A DNA stretch of 64,000 nt. Source: Defluviitaleaceae bacterium (lineage in GTDB: Bacteria > Bacillota > Clostridia > Lachnospirales > WQUN01). How positions within the stretch are numbered: position 1 is the stretch's first letter; each line of letters opens with the position of its first letter. This document shows, piece by piece, positions 8,814 through 17,852 of the stretch. A model generated the notes under the pieces. That model was not told the origin of the DNA, did no database searches, and worked only from the letters and a program-made list of their open reading frames with translations. The stretch is taken from the NCBI GenBank assembly GCA_009779835.1, contig WRBD01000005.1, positions 1 through 64,000 on the forward strand. Reading direction: 5' to 3'. The translations under genes and the position numbers were made by a program.

Positions 8814-9221
8814 ATGAACAATAAAACAAAAATAACCGTTATTTTTATCGCCGCAGCAATAATCGCCTTTGTTCTGGTCGCGACAAATAAGGGAGCCGAC
8901 ATGAATAATTACAGACATATTCGCATAAGCGCGTCCGAGGCACATAAAAGAATGCTTGCTAATCCGGGCGCGGTAATTCTTGACGTAAGAACAGCCGGTG
9001 AATATGCGACAGGCAGAATTCCGGGCGCGATGCTTTTGCCGGAAGATACAATCAGAGAAATGGCGCGTACGGTTCTTCCGAACCCAAACGCACTTATCTT
9101 TGTATATTGTCGTAGCGGAATCCGCAGCGCAAACGCGGCATGCACTTTGATGTCCATGGGATACACAAATGTTTTAGACTGTGGGGGAATACTGGACTGG
9201 CCGTACGATATAGAGCGGTAA
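8814..9221 (+). CDS. Membrane-anchored rhodanese-domain protein
   Basis: 135 residues from the ATG at 8814, chosen because AAGGA lies 7 bases upstream; the frame is open back to 8775 inside manA. An N-terminal transmembrane helix (VIFIAAAIIAFVLVA) places the rhodanese domain outside the membrane. The domain shows VILDVRTAGEYATGRIPGA and the active-site loop VYCRSGIRSA with the sulfur-carrying cysteine. Single-domain rhodaneses carry persulfide sulfur; the substrate here cannot be told. Coupled closely to manA. Confidence 0.88.
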   Translation: MNNKTKITVIFIAAAIIAFVLVATNKGADMNNYRHIRISASEAHKRMLANPGAVILDVRTAGEYATGRIPGAMLLPEDTIREMARTVLPNPNALIFVYCRSGIRSANAACTLMSMGYTNVLDCGGILDWPYDIER

Positions 9222-9253
9222 AGTAATAAATGGAGAATTATGACAAATAACAG

Positions 9254-9284
9254 GGGTTGTTTCACAAATATGGAACAACCCTTT
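9254..9284 (+). terminator. Terminator after the rhodanese gene
   Basis: GGGTTGTT (9254-9261) pairs with AACAACCC (9274-9281), followed by TTT and AT-rich sequence. Confidence 0.6.
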
Positions 9285-9296
9285 AAAATATTTATT

Positions 9297-9344
9297 TTGT
9301 AATTTATTTGTAATATACTTGTAATTTGATTGTAAGTATTGTAA
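9297..9344. promoter_or_regulatory. Five phased TTGTAA direct repeats before the sugar importer
   Basis: TTGTAA begins at 9297, 9308, 9319, 9330 and 9339: four copies at an exact 11-bp period and a fifth 9 bp later, about one helical turn each. The last copy runs into TAAAAT, a possible -10. A GGGAAA/TTTCCC inverted repeat follows at 9354-9369, then the gene start at 9403. Likely an operator array or curved promoter. Confidence 0.6.
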
Positions 9345-9402
9345 AATGTGCGAAGGGAAATTTTTCCCTATCCAAATAAAACATCAAACAGGAGGTAATC
9401 AA

Positions 9403-10866
9403 ATGAAAAGGAAATTGCTTTTCCTTGTAACATTGGCAGTAATCGCAATGCTTGCATTCGCGGCTTGCGGCGGAGGAACACCTGACCAGCCGGCACAACA
9501 AGACCCTGTTTTCGGCATCGGAGGAGCAGGCGAAACCGAACAAACCGAACAAACAGGTGAAACCGGTCAAACCGAAGAAACACCCAATCAAGATGATCAA
9601 CCGCAGGAAAGACCGGTACCCGTAGTGGGAGAAGGTCAAACATTAATCAACTTATGGTCGTTCACCCCCGAATTACCACGGATAGTAGATGAATACAGCA
9701 GGCGTAATCCGGAATTTGCCGAAAGATTTGTAGTAAATCCCACAGTTATAGCTACAGACAATGGCGCATATCAGTTAGCGTTAGACATGGCTCTTGCGGC
9801 AGGCGAAGTTGATTTGTTCGCGGCAGAATCGGCATTCGTTGTAAGATATACGCAGGGCGATATGTCAGGTTATGCAATGCCCTATTCCGAGTTGGGTATT
9901 GAAAATCTGATGGGCAGAATTGCAAGTGCCGACCTTGCACAATACACCGTAGACCTCGGAACACGCGACGGCGAAGTTGTCGGGCTTGCGTTTCAACATA
10001 CCGGCGGTGCGTTAATTTATCGCCGCAGTCTTGCGCAACAAGTATGGGGTAACGATGACCCGGAATTTGTACGCACAAAAGTAGGTCCCGGCTGGGAGCG
10101 TTTCCTTGAAGCTGCTGCAGAACTTGACGCAGAAGGAATCAGTATAGTATCCGGCACAGGCGATGTTTGGCAAGCAGTAAGAAACACAGGCGGCCCGTGG
10201 ATTGTAAACAACAGAATCAATATACATCCCGAACGTATGGCAATGTATGATATCGCAAGAGAGCTTTACCAAAACGGCTGGATTAATGATTCGGCAGCAT
10301 GGGAAGGACCGTGGTTTGCGGATATGTCCGGCTCGGGCGAACGCCCCGTATTTTCGTTCCTCGGTCCTGCATGGTTAATCAACTATATTATGGCAGACAA
10401 CGCTGGCGACACCTACGGCGACTGGGCGATTACAGTGCCTCCCGCAGGCTTCAACTGGGGCGGAACATGGGTTATCCCCGCCAATGACATGAATCCCGAA
10501 GTTGCTGAAGGTATCCGCGAGCTCATCGAGTGGATTACACTTGACACATCAGACGAAGGTCTTCAATATCACTGGGCAGCGGGAACTTTGTTCCCGGGCG
10601 GCGGAACTAAAGACGCTGTTGCTTCCGGCGTAATTATGGCAGACGCAGACGGAACAATTCCGTTCCTCGGCGGTCAAAATATGTTTGAAGTATTCATTCC
10701 CGCCGGTGCATACGCAGACGGTACCCTCTTCACACAACACGACGAGTTAATCAACGAATGGTTCCTTGACGAATCAGTAATGCACTACGCTCGCGGCGAT
10801 ATGACACGCGAAGAAGCTCTCGAAGCATTCATGCTGCTGGTTAACGAAAACTTAGGCATTAGCTAA
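9403..10866 (+). CDS. Extracellular sugar-binding lipoprotein of an ABC importer
   Basis: 487 residues from the ATG at 9403, chosen for AGGAGG 8 bases upstream. Signal peptide and lipobox end at FAAC, giving a lipid-anchored cysteine, followed by a flexible Glu/Gln/Thr-rich linker. The mature part has the family-1 solute-binding layout (TLINLWSFTPELPRIVDEY at its start, WVIPANDM late). Captures a carbohydrate outside the cell for the two permeases downstream. A stem-loop after the stop may favour high expression of this gene relative to the permeases. Substrate not determinable; the neighbouring manA hints at mannose-type sugars. Confidence 0.9.
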   Translation: MKRKLLFLVTLAVIAMLAFAACGGGTPDQPAQQDPVFGIGGAGETEQTEQTGETGQTEETPNQDDQPQERPVPVVGEGQTLINLWSFTPELPRIVDEYSRRNPEFAERFVVNPTVIATDNGAYQLALDMALAAGEVDLFAAESAFVVRYTQGDMSGYAMPYSELGIENLMGRIASADLAQYTVDLGTRDGEVVGLAFQHTGGALIYRRSLAQQVWGNDDPEFVRTKVGPGWERFLEAAAELDAEGISIVSGTGDVWQAVRNTGGPWIVNNRINIHPERMAMYDIARELYQNGWINDSAAWEGPWFADMSGSGERPVFSFLGPAWLINYIMADNAGDTYGDWAITVPPAGFNWGGTWVIPANDMNPEVAEGIRELIEWITLDTSDEGLQYHWAAGTLFPGGGTKDAVASGVIMADADGTIPFLGGQNMFEVFIPAGAYADGTLFTQHDELINEWFLDESVMHYARGDMTREEALEAFMLLVNENLGIS

Positions 10867-10884
10867 AAATAATAAAACCTTTAT

Positions 10885-10922
10885 GGGGGAGAACCTTTTT
10901 GTGAACAAAAGGGTTCTCCCCC
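10885..10922. repeat. Palindromic repeat, copy 1 (intergenic, terminator-like)
   Basis: Two 18-base arms, GGGGGAGAACCTTTTTGT and its near-perfect complement, with a 2-base loop. The element plus the flanking AGGTTTTAATTCTA is nearly repeated inside addA at 31309-31350. Here it sits between the binding protein and the permease genes and may act as an RNA stabiliser or partial terminator. Confidence 0.75.
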
Positions 10923-10965
10923 TGAGGTTTTAATTCTAAATTTATCTTTACATAGGAGGTGAACC

Positions 10966-12882
10966 ATGAAAAAAGAGCGCAAGCTTGCTAAGAGGATTAA
11001 TTATGCCAAGTATGGTTATATATTTTCTATTCCGTTTGTGCTTGCATTTTTAGTGTTTCAATTGTATCCGTTAGTGTTTACTACGGCAATTGGTTTTACG
11101 AATATGCAGGGTTCTGTGATGCTTGGTTCAGGTTTGTCGGAAGCTACGTTTACATGGAATACAGTGGTTGACGGCGGAAGCGAATTGCAAATGCATAGCG
11201 ATGTTTCGCCCGAGTATGCGACAAACCGGTCGGTAACGTGGGAAGTGATTCCGGGAACGGGTAACGCGATAATAAATGCGAATGGTTTACTTACTGCAAT
11301 AGATAACGGCGCTGTAACAGTACGCGCAATGGCTAATGATGATTCGGGCGTGTACGATGAATTTGAAATAAATATACTCGGCCATATCGAGCCGGTGAGA
11401 GCAATCAATCTTGCGAACAGTACCCGCACGATTACATCGGTGGGCGGCACCTTACGTATAAATGCGGAAATTTATCCCGAAAACGCAACAACGCAATCCA
11501 TTGTGTGGGAAATTATTCCCGGTACCGGAAACGCGTTTATAAACGCAACAGGCTTGGTAACAGCCGTTGCGGACGGCACCGTGACAGTACGCGCAACTTC
11601 AATAGATGGCACAAACGTATCCGCCGAACTGGAACTGACTATAAGCGGTCAAACAACAAACGGGTTAACGCCGTTTGTTCCTGTTTCGGAAATAAGTGTA
11701 GTAAGCGAAAGTGCTGAAATTTATACAGACAACGGCATTTTACAATTGAGCATGGAAGTTTATCCCGCCGACGCGGGACGTTACAACGTATCCGGCGAAA
11801 ATATACGACATACACCTCCCACTGCCAGATGGGAAGTAATAAGTAAAACCGGTGACGCAAGAATATCCAATCAAGGTCAAATGACGGCACTTGCCAACGG
11901 AATCGTTATAGTTCGTGCAACCGCAACCGATGGCTCTGAAGTTTTCGGCGAAAAAGAAATTACAATAAGCGGTCAGGACGAGCCTTCGGTTCCCATAGCC
12001 GAATTAACCATTTCAAGCGCGAACGATTCAACGGTAATCAGCATAGAAGGACATACACTACGCCCCCTCCACTATTTCAATGACGTTTTAAATTCTCCGC
12101 TTTTCAGAACCGCTTTAAGAAACACAATTTTCATTTGGCTGATGAACTTTATTCCACAGATAGTTCTTGCGCTCGCGCTTGCTGCATGGTTTACAAATTC
12201 AATGATGAAATTAAAATGTGTAGGTTTTTTCAAAATAATGTTTTATATGCCAAATATTATCACCGCAGCGAGTATCGCGCTGTTGTTCAACACGCTGTTC
12301 GGGCATCCGATAGGGCCGGTGAATGATTTTCTTATGCGGGTTGGTTTCACCGGTGAATCTATAAACATTATGGTAGGAATTTTCGCAGAACCTTTCGGTT
12401 TCAGAATTTTTAACGCACAGTTAATTGTTGCGTTTATCCAGTTTTGGATGTGGTACGGCGTAACAATGATAATTTTAATCGCGGGCATAATGGGCATCAG
12501 CCCGTCCCTGTTCGAGTCCGCCGCGATTGACGGCGCATCCCATTTTAAAACATTTATCCATGTAACATTGCCGTCTTTGCGCACAGTTGTAGTTTACGTG
12601 CTTGTTACAAGCTTCGTAGGCGGTATGCAAATGTTCGATATACCGCGCTTGTTTAACAACGGACAGCCTCATAACTCTACGCTCACAACTTCGCTTTTTA
12701 TATTCCATCAAGCATTTGAAGGCGCGCAAAGGTTTAATCGCGCCGCCGCCGCAAGTATGATAATGTTTGTGATTATCTGTGTTGTCTCAAGTATTTTGTT
12801 CTTTGTGACGCGCGACAGAGATGCCGCCCAACTTCGCAGAGAATATAAAGCAAGAGAGAGAGCAAGGAGGGCGAGCGAATGA
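10966..12882 (+). CDS. Sugar ABC permease with three Ig-like domains inserted after TM1
   Basis: 638 residues, roughly double the ~300 usual for MalF-type permeases. TM1 (YIFSIPFVLAFLVFQLYPLV) is followed by ~280 extra residues (about 60-340) made of three bacterial Ig-like (Big_2) repeats, each carrying a copy of GTGNAxI...GxxTAxxxGxVTVRA. The permease then resumes with FRTALRNTIFIW and further membrane helices, and has the EAA loop ESAAIDGASHFKTFIHVTLP that docks the ATPase. The insert should face outside, where the binding protein acts. It overlaps the next permease by 4 bases (ATGA). No ATPase gene is adjacent, so a shared MsmX-like ATPase is probable. Confidence 0.92.
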   Translation: MKKERKLAKRINYAKYGYIFSIPFVLAFLVFQLYPLVFTTAIGFTNMQGSVMLGSGLSEATFTWNTVVDGGSELQMHSDVSPEYATNRSVTWEVIPGTGNAIINANGLLTAIDNGAVTVRAMANDDSGVYDEFEINILGHIEPVRAINLANSTRTITSVGGTLRINAEIYPENATTQSIVWEIIPGTGNAFINATGLVTAVADGTVTVRATSIDGTNVSAELELTISGQTTNGLTPFVPVSEISVVSESAEIYTDNGILQLSMEVYPADAGRYNVSGENIRHTPPTARWEVISKTGDARISNQGQMTALANGIVIVRATATDGSEVFGEKEITISGQDEPSVPIAELTISSANDSTVISIEGHTLRPLHYFNDVLNSPLFRTALRNTIFIWLMNFIPQIVLALALAAWFTNSMMKLKCVGFFKIMFYMPNIITAASIALLFNTLFGHPIGPVNDFLMRVGFTGESINIMVGIFAEPFGFRIFNAQLIVAFIQFWMWYGVTMIILIAGIMGISPSLFESAAIDGASHFKTFIHVTLPSLRTVVVYVLVTSFVGGMQMFDIPRLFNNGQPHNSTLTTSLFIFHQAFEGAQRFNRAAAASMIMFVIICVVSSILFFVTRDRDAAQLRREYKARERARRASE

Positions 12883-13868
12883 AACCCGGAGCCGGAACTA
12901 AAATCGCAAGGATTTTAATTTATTTTTTGTGTATCGTCCTGACAGTTCTCAGCGTTTTGCCGTTTATCATAATGTTTGTGAACTCAACAAGAAGCACTCC
13001 GCAAATTCAGCAAAACGCGCTTTCTTTCAGACCAAGTGATTATTTGATGGACAATTACAGGCATATGATGGGATATGTCGAAGTGCCGGTGCTGGACGCG
13101 AGAGGCAACGAAATTCCAAGCGACCAACGCCTTTATAATGCGCACGGCGAGCCTGTTCTTGATGCGAACGGCGAATATGTATTCCGTCCTTTAATGCAAT
13201 ATGAGCGGATAATAGAACGCGCATTTAACCCCTATGTCGGGTTTAAAAATTCATTATTAATTTCCATAGGCGTTACCATTCTTGCCTTATACTTCTCGTC
13301 TCTTACCGCATACGCAAACGTGGCATATCAATGGAGATTCAAAAACGCGCTGTTTGCTTTCATTTTATTTGTAATGATGATTCCGACGCAAGTTACCGTC
13401 ATCGGTTACTTCCAGTTTGTGTTCAGAATGGGCGGGACGAATGCATATTGGCCGCTCATTTTGCCGGCAATTGCCTCGCCGACCCTTGTATTTTTCATGC
13501 GTCAATATATGATTGCATCCCTTCCCTTAGACTTAGTAGAAGCCGCAAGGATCGACGGTGCGAAAGAATTCTCCACATTTAACAGAATAGTTCTGCCATT
13601 ATTAAAGCCCGCCGTTGCAACCCAAGCAATTTTCGTATTTGTTGGAAGCTGGAACAACCTGTTCCTGCCGTCAATACTGCTTACCTCAAACGAAAAGCGC
13701 ACCATGCCTGTTATGGTGCAATTATTACGCGGCGACATCTACGACACCGTTCTCGGCGCGCAGTACCTCGGTCTTGCCATGACCATACTGCCACTGTTCG
13801 TCGTATACTTCATCTTTTCAAAATATATTATCGCAGGCGTGGCTATCGGCGGCGTTAAGGATGAGTAA
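12879..13868 (+). CDS. Sugar ABC permease, MalG type
   Basis: 329 residues, about six membrane helices. N-terminal helix (ILIYFLCIVLTVLSVLPFIIM), a longer than usual first external loop with two DARGNE/DANGEY half-repeats, and the EAA motif EAARIDGAKEFSTFNRIVLP. Forms the heteromeric membrane channel with the preceding permease, to which it is translationally coupled. A terminator follows. Confidence 0.94.
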   Translation: MKPGAGTKIARILIYFLCIVLTVLSVLPFIIMFVNSTRSTPQIQQNALSFRPSDYLMDNYRHMMGYVEVPVLDARGNEIPSDQRLYNAHGEPVLDANGEYVFRPLMQYERIIERAFNPYVGFKNSLLISIGVTILALYFSSLTAYANVAYQWRFKNALFAFILFVMMIPTQVTVIGYFQFVFRMGGTNAYWPLILPAIASPTLVFFMRQYMIASLPLDLVEAARIDGAKEFSTFNRIVLPLLKPAVATQAIFVFVGSWNNLFLPSILLTSNEKRTMPVMVQLLRGDIYDTVLGAQYLGLAMTILPLFVVYFIFSKYIIAGVAIGGVKDE

Positions 13869-13881
13869 CTATGTAATTATA

Positions 13882-13916
13882 AACCGCCCGGGAAAATTTC
13901 CTCGGGCGGTTTTTTA
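13882..13916 (+). terminator. Terminator of the sugar importer operon
   Basis: AACCGCCCG (13882-13890) pairs with CGGGCGGTT (13903-13911), followed by a T tract. Confidence 0.85.
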
Positions 13917-13954
13917 TTCAGAGTTTTTGTTTTTACTTTCTTCAAGAAGTCCGT

Positions 13955-14830
13955 CTATGACTTCCGAATACGAATAACAAGTAAAATTAAAGTTATTAAA
14001 AATGCCACAAACGCTGCTGATGCAATAATCCACGGGAGAAATACCGATAGGACGGAAGATGTGGGAATAATTTCCGCATTACCGACAACTTCCCATTCAT
14101 CGCCGCGCCTTACCATATTGATGGAAAGGGTTAATGCTTGTGTCCATTCGCCGTGACGTTCCCATGCTCCGGACGGTATTTGCACACTAAGAGGTGTGCG
14201 CCCGGTTACAATCGGCTCGTTATTATTGTTTTCGCGGGCTGTGTCGGCTATATACTCTACATTTTCGGGAATGGGAACGGGTTCGGGAACGGTAATAGGT
14301 TCAGAAGCAGGAACGGGTTCGGAAATAGGTACAGGTACGACAGGCTCATGAGTAATGCTCTCTGTAATGCTAACGCCAATGCATTCGTGAGGTGGCGGTG
14401 TGCCGTGCCGAGGATTTACACCAAACTCAAATATAAAATTATCATCATCAAGCCGCAACCCCTGTATATTGTGGGGGTAATCGGCGGCAAAAAAATTGTG
14501 ATGAACTCTTAAAGTGGTTAGGTTATTATTTTGCCGGATATCCAATTCTGTTAGGTCGTTGTCAAGTGCACTAATTACTCTCAAATTCGGCAGATACTCA
14601 ATGCCCACCAAACACCTGATTCCTTCCCCGTGCAATGTTAATTCCCTGACATCATACAAATGTTCGATTGTGAGGGGTTCGCCGTCATTTAGCTGCACCT
14701 GTCTGCGTATGAAATTACGAAAATTATCATCGCAAAAACGATACGAGAGGTCGTTTTCGTTCGCATAAACCAAATGCGTGGGCAAAATGAAAATGGCAAT
14801 CAATAAAACAAAACCAATTATTTTTTTCAT
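13955..14830 (-). CDS. Surface protein with leucine-rich repeats and C-terminal membrane anchor
   Basis: 291 residues from the ATG at 14830, which follows AGGAG with 9 bases between. Signal peptide (KKIIGFVLLIAIFILPTHLVYA), then an LRR-like region (LTLHGEGIRCLVGIEYLPNLRVISALDNDLTELDI, given here as two stretches: residues ~70-90 and ~90-105), a repetitive Pro/Glu/Val linker (PVPISEPVPASEPITVPEP), a beta-rich stretch and a final transmembrane helix (FLITLILLVIRIRKS). No sortase motif. Probably membrane-tethered outside. It lies 11 bases after the histidine-kinase gene and may be cotranscribed with it. Function unknown. Confidence 0.75.
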   Translation of the reverse strand: MKKIIGFVLLIAIFILPTHLVYANENDLSYRFCDDNFRNFIRRQVQLNDGEPLTIEHLYDVRELTLHGEGIRCLVGIEYLPNLRVISALDNDLTELDIRQNNNLTTLRVHHNFFAADYPHNIQGLRLDDDNFIFEFGVNPRHGTPPPHECIGVSITESITHEPVVPVPISEPVPASEPITVPEPVPIPENVEYIADTARENNNNEPIVTGRTPLSVQIPSGAWERHGEWTQALTLSINMVRRGDEWEVVGNAEIIPTSSVLSVFLPWIIASAAFVAFLITLILLVIRIRKS

Positions 14831-14841
14831 AAGATTCACTC

Positions 14842-17454
14842 CTATTGTAAAAATGACCGTGCGATATCGCCCGCTCTTTTAAATTCTGAATGCAGTAACG
14901 CAGAAGCAATTTCGTCAAGCATTTGCTGTGTTTTGGTTGACCAAGATTTATCATGCAAAGCCGCAAGGGCTTTTCTTGCGTCTTTTTTGCTGAATACTTG
15001 GCAATTCTCGCTGATGATTTGCATTTGCTTGCGCAAAAACCCAATGTCCTCATCACGTGCGTTGGGGGAATCTTTAGGTTTTAGTTTTTCCACGACTTCC
15101 GCTAATTGTTCTAAGAATAATCCGGTTTTGGCTTTTATTTTTCCGATATCCCCGGCGCGGCCGGCTTCTTCGAGGGTGTAGGCGATGTTTGAAAGAGCGG
15201 TTTCGTTTATGTTTGCCAGCGCGCTTTTCATTGCGTGCGTGCTGATTGTGTATAAATTTAAGGATTTTTCACAATAATCCTGCGAAACATAAATTTCTGT
15301 TAAAACTTTTGAAACTTTTTCCGAGTCGCGAAGGAAGGCGGCGATTAATCTTTTTGAAATATTTGTTGGGGCGGGTGCTGATTTTTTTTCCTCAACACTT
15401 TTATTTTTTATAAACATACGCAAATATTCGTCCAGTTTGTTTGCGTCAATAGGTTTTGGCACGAAACCGTTAAACCCGTTGCTCATAAACATTTCTTCCT
15501 GCCCCGCAAGAATATTCGCGGTAAGCGCGACAATAGGCGTTGTATAACCTTCTTCGCGAATACGCCGTGCTGTTTCAATTCCGTCCATTTCCGGCATCAT
15601 GTGGTCCATGAAAATTATGTCATATTCTTTGCCGCTTTGAACTTTCGCCAAAGCTTCGTCGCCGCTTAACGCAGTGTCAACGGTAAGTTGATACGGCTCC
15701 AGCATTCCCTCCGCTACATATAAATTTGACTCTATATCATCAACAACAAGCACTCTGCCGTGTTCGAGATTTTCGCGTTCAATTTTTTCGATTTTTCTTA
15801 AAAATTTTCTGATTTTATCTACGTTTTGTAATTGTTCGGCGAGTTCGCCCAATGGTTCGTATTTTTCAAATTTTTGCGGAATGCGCACGGTGAATTTAGT
15901 TCCCTTGCCGGGAGTGCTTTCAACAGAAATTTTTCCGTCCATCAAACTGACAAGCAAATAAGTAATTGTCATGCCAAGCCCGCTGCCTTGAACGTCGCGA
16001 TTCGCTTGTATATTATGCCGGTTAAATTCAAGCTCAAACAGGGTGTTTAGCTGCGACTTACTCATGCCTTGCCCGGTATCGGTAATTTCGATTATAAGCT
16101 CGACCGAATTTTCTTCTGTCAATGCTTCATAACTTATAGAAAGTGTAACGCTTCCTCTTTTTGTGTATTTAAACGCATTGGAAAGTAAATTGTTCATTAT
16201 TTGTTTAATGCGAAGTTCATCGCCAATCATAAAGCGCGGTATACCTTTATCCGGCTCTAGTTTTAGTTCAATTTTCTTTCCGCCAATGTGAATCATGTTT
16301 AGCTGAACGGTTTCTATTAACATATTTGAAAAATCATACGGCTGCGGAATAATTTCCATTTTTCCCGCTTCAACTTTTGATAAATCCAAAATATCGTTGA
16401 TAATTGAAATCAACAGATGAGACGAGTGATTTATGCGCGAGAAAGCGTCTTCGGTTTCGGGTGGATGACTTTTTTGCAATTGAATTTCTGATATCCCCAA
16501 AATGGAATTCATGGGCGTACGTATTTCATGGCTCATCCGCGCAAGAAAACGCGTTTTTGCACGACTTTCTTCTTCCGCAACTTCACGAAGCTTTGTTTCG
16601 CTAAGGTCACGCATATAAAATGCGTAGCCCTGCTGTCCTCTGTATTTTGCCGGCACAAGCGTTGTTTCAACAAATATTTCTTCACCCATCAATGTTTTAC
16701 GATAATTTGTGCTTACGCTTTTACCTTTTTCTTGTGCAAGCTCGCAGCTTTGTTTAATCCAATCTGCTATTTCATCGGGATTTTCCTTATATCCTTTGAT
16801 TGTGTGCCGCCAATTTCGAAGCAAACAGCGTTTCGCAATACAACTTGCAAGCTGATAATGTCCGCATATTTCGCATTGATTGCTGCAATAATAAATTTCA
16901 AAATCTTCGGATTCCAAATATTCAAACGGTTCGCGCGGTTTCAGCGCGAGAAGTTCAACGGCGGCTTGATTGCATTCTATAATCTGATAGTCCGGAGCAG
17001 GGGCAACCAACACGCTTGGAATAGGCAACGCGCTGATTAGCGTTTGTGCGCGTTCATCCGCTTCGCGAAGTTCTTCCATTGCCTTCTTAACTTCGCGAAG
17101 GTCAACCGTATACATCGCAACAAAAAATTCATGCTCTTTGAGATAACTGACCATGGTAAGTTCAAGCGGCAATTGTTCGCCCTGCAATGTTTGGCTCATC
17201 CATTCAAAGCGTACCGTTTCGCCGTCGAAGGCGCGTTTCAGATTAAACGTGAAAGTATCCTGCGACGGCAGCCCGTTCGGCTGATACTCAACGAAAGGCT
17301 TATTGTATTTCGCAAGAAACTCGCGCTCGTTTATCGCACCATAAAGTTTCATCAACTGGCGGTTCACGCTTACAACCTGATGTCTGTTGTTCCAAATAGA
17401 AACGCCGTGCGGTGACGATTCTAACAGAATATGATTTACATCCAGCATATTCAT
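14842..17454 (-). CDS. Hybrid sensor histidine kinase (PAS-PAS-HisKA-HATPase-REC-Hpt)
   Basis: 870 residues from the ATG at 17454 (GAGGGGG just upstream; the ATG at 17448 is equally possible). Two PAS domains; the second holds a cysteine cluster (CSNQCEICGHYQLASC, then IAKRC) near residues 190-212. HisKA phospho-acceptor in FLARMSHEIRTPMNS, HATPase with GSGLGMTI, a receiver domain with phospho-aspartate in DIIFMDHMMPEMDG, and a C-terminal Hpt-like domain with ISTHAMKSALANI. No transmembrane segment, so a cytoplasmic sensor, perhaps redox or metal responsive. No separate response regulator is adjacent, so output is unknown. Follows hepT on the minus strand. Confidence 0.9.
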   Translation of the reverse strand: MNMLDVNHILLESSPHGVSIWNNRHQVVSVNRQLMKLYGAINEREFLAKYNKPFVEYQPNGLPSQDTFTFNLKRAFDGETVRFEWMSQTLQGEQLPLELTMVSYLKEHEFFVAMYTVDLREVKKAMEELREADERAQTLISALPIPSVLVAPAPDYQIIECNQAAVELLALKPREPFEYLESEDFEIYYCSNQCEICGHYQLASCIAKRCLLRNWRHTIKGYKENPDEIADWIKQSCELAQEKGKSVSTNYRKTLMGEEIFVETTLVPAKYRGQQGYAFYMRDLSETKLREVAEEESRAKTRFLARMSHEIRTPMNSILGISEIQLQKSHPPETEDAFSRINHSSHLLISIINDILDLSKVEAGKMEIIPQPYDFSNMLIETVQLNMIHIGGKKIELKLEPDKGIPRFMIGDELRIKQIMNNLLSNAFKYTKRGSVTLSISYEALTEENSVELIIEITDTGQGMSKSQLNTLFELEFNRHNIQANRDVQGSGLGMTITYLLVSLMDGKISVESTPGKGTKFTVRIPQKFEKYEPLGELAEQLQNVDKIRKFLRKIEKIERENLEHGRVLVVDDIESNLYVAEGMLEPYQLTVDTALSGDEALAKVQSGKEYDIIFMDHMMPEMDGIETARRIREEGYTTPIVALTANILAGQEEMFMSNGFNGFVPKPIDANKLDEYLRMFIKNKSVEEKKSAPAPTNISKRLIAAFLRDSEKVSKVLTEIYVSQDYCEKSLNLYTISTHAMKSALANINETALSNIAYTLEEAGRAGDIGKIKAKTGLFLEQLAEVVEKLKPKDSPNARDEDIGFLRKQMQIISENCQVFSKKDARKALAALHDKSWSTKTQQMLDEIASALLHSEFKRAGDIARSFLQ

Positions 17455-17468
17455 GCCCCCTCTTCGTA

Positions 17469-17852
17469 CTACGTCGTATAATCCTTCATTTGAGATTCTT
17501 CGCATTCGGCAATCTTGTAGCACTCTTTTAACAGTTCCTCGGTTTTTTCAGATGTGAGTTTTTTACAAAGTTGTTTAACCCGATTCCAGTTCAACGCATC
17601 GTAATCATGTGCGGAAATATTCCTGCATATATTTAGCGAACGGATTCCCATTTCTATTTGCTTTGCCGCGATTTTTTCACTGGAAATCCTATCGAAAAGC
17701 GAATTAATGTTTGTAATAAATTGCGTTAAAGCAAAACTTTCATCAAGTTTAATTATTTCATGTTCATCCATGTCTTTAATGATTTCATAAATTCGGTTGA
17801 CTCGCTTGATGTATTCTTCGATTTTCATAATCATCAGCCGGTCTTTTTTCAT
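17469..17852 (-). CDS. hepT: HepT-like toxin (HEPN ribonuclease)
   Basis: 127 residues. Contains RNISAHDY, matching the R-x4-H-x-Y motif of HepT/DUF86 HEPN ribonucleases, which cleave RNA unless neutralised by the MntA nucleotidyltransferase. It overlaps the mntA-like gene by 68 bases and has its own AGGTG ribosome site. A later start (MKIEEY) is possible. The pair is a type VII toxin-antitoxin system by family knowledge; activity is inferred. Confidence 0.85.
   Translation of the reverse strand: MKKDRLMIMKIEEYIKRVNRIYEIIKDMDEHEIIKLDESFALTQFITNINSLFDRISSEKIAAKQIEMGIRSLNICRNISAHDYDALNWNRVKQLCKKLTSEKTEELLKECYKIAECEESQMKDYTT

Noticed and set aside
9297-9344. CRISPR-like array
   Set aside because: Repeats are 6 bases at 11-bp period with no spacers; no cas genes in the window.
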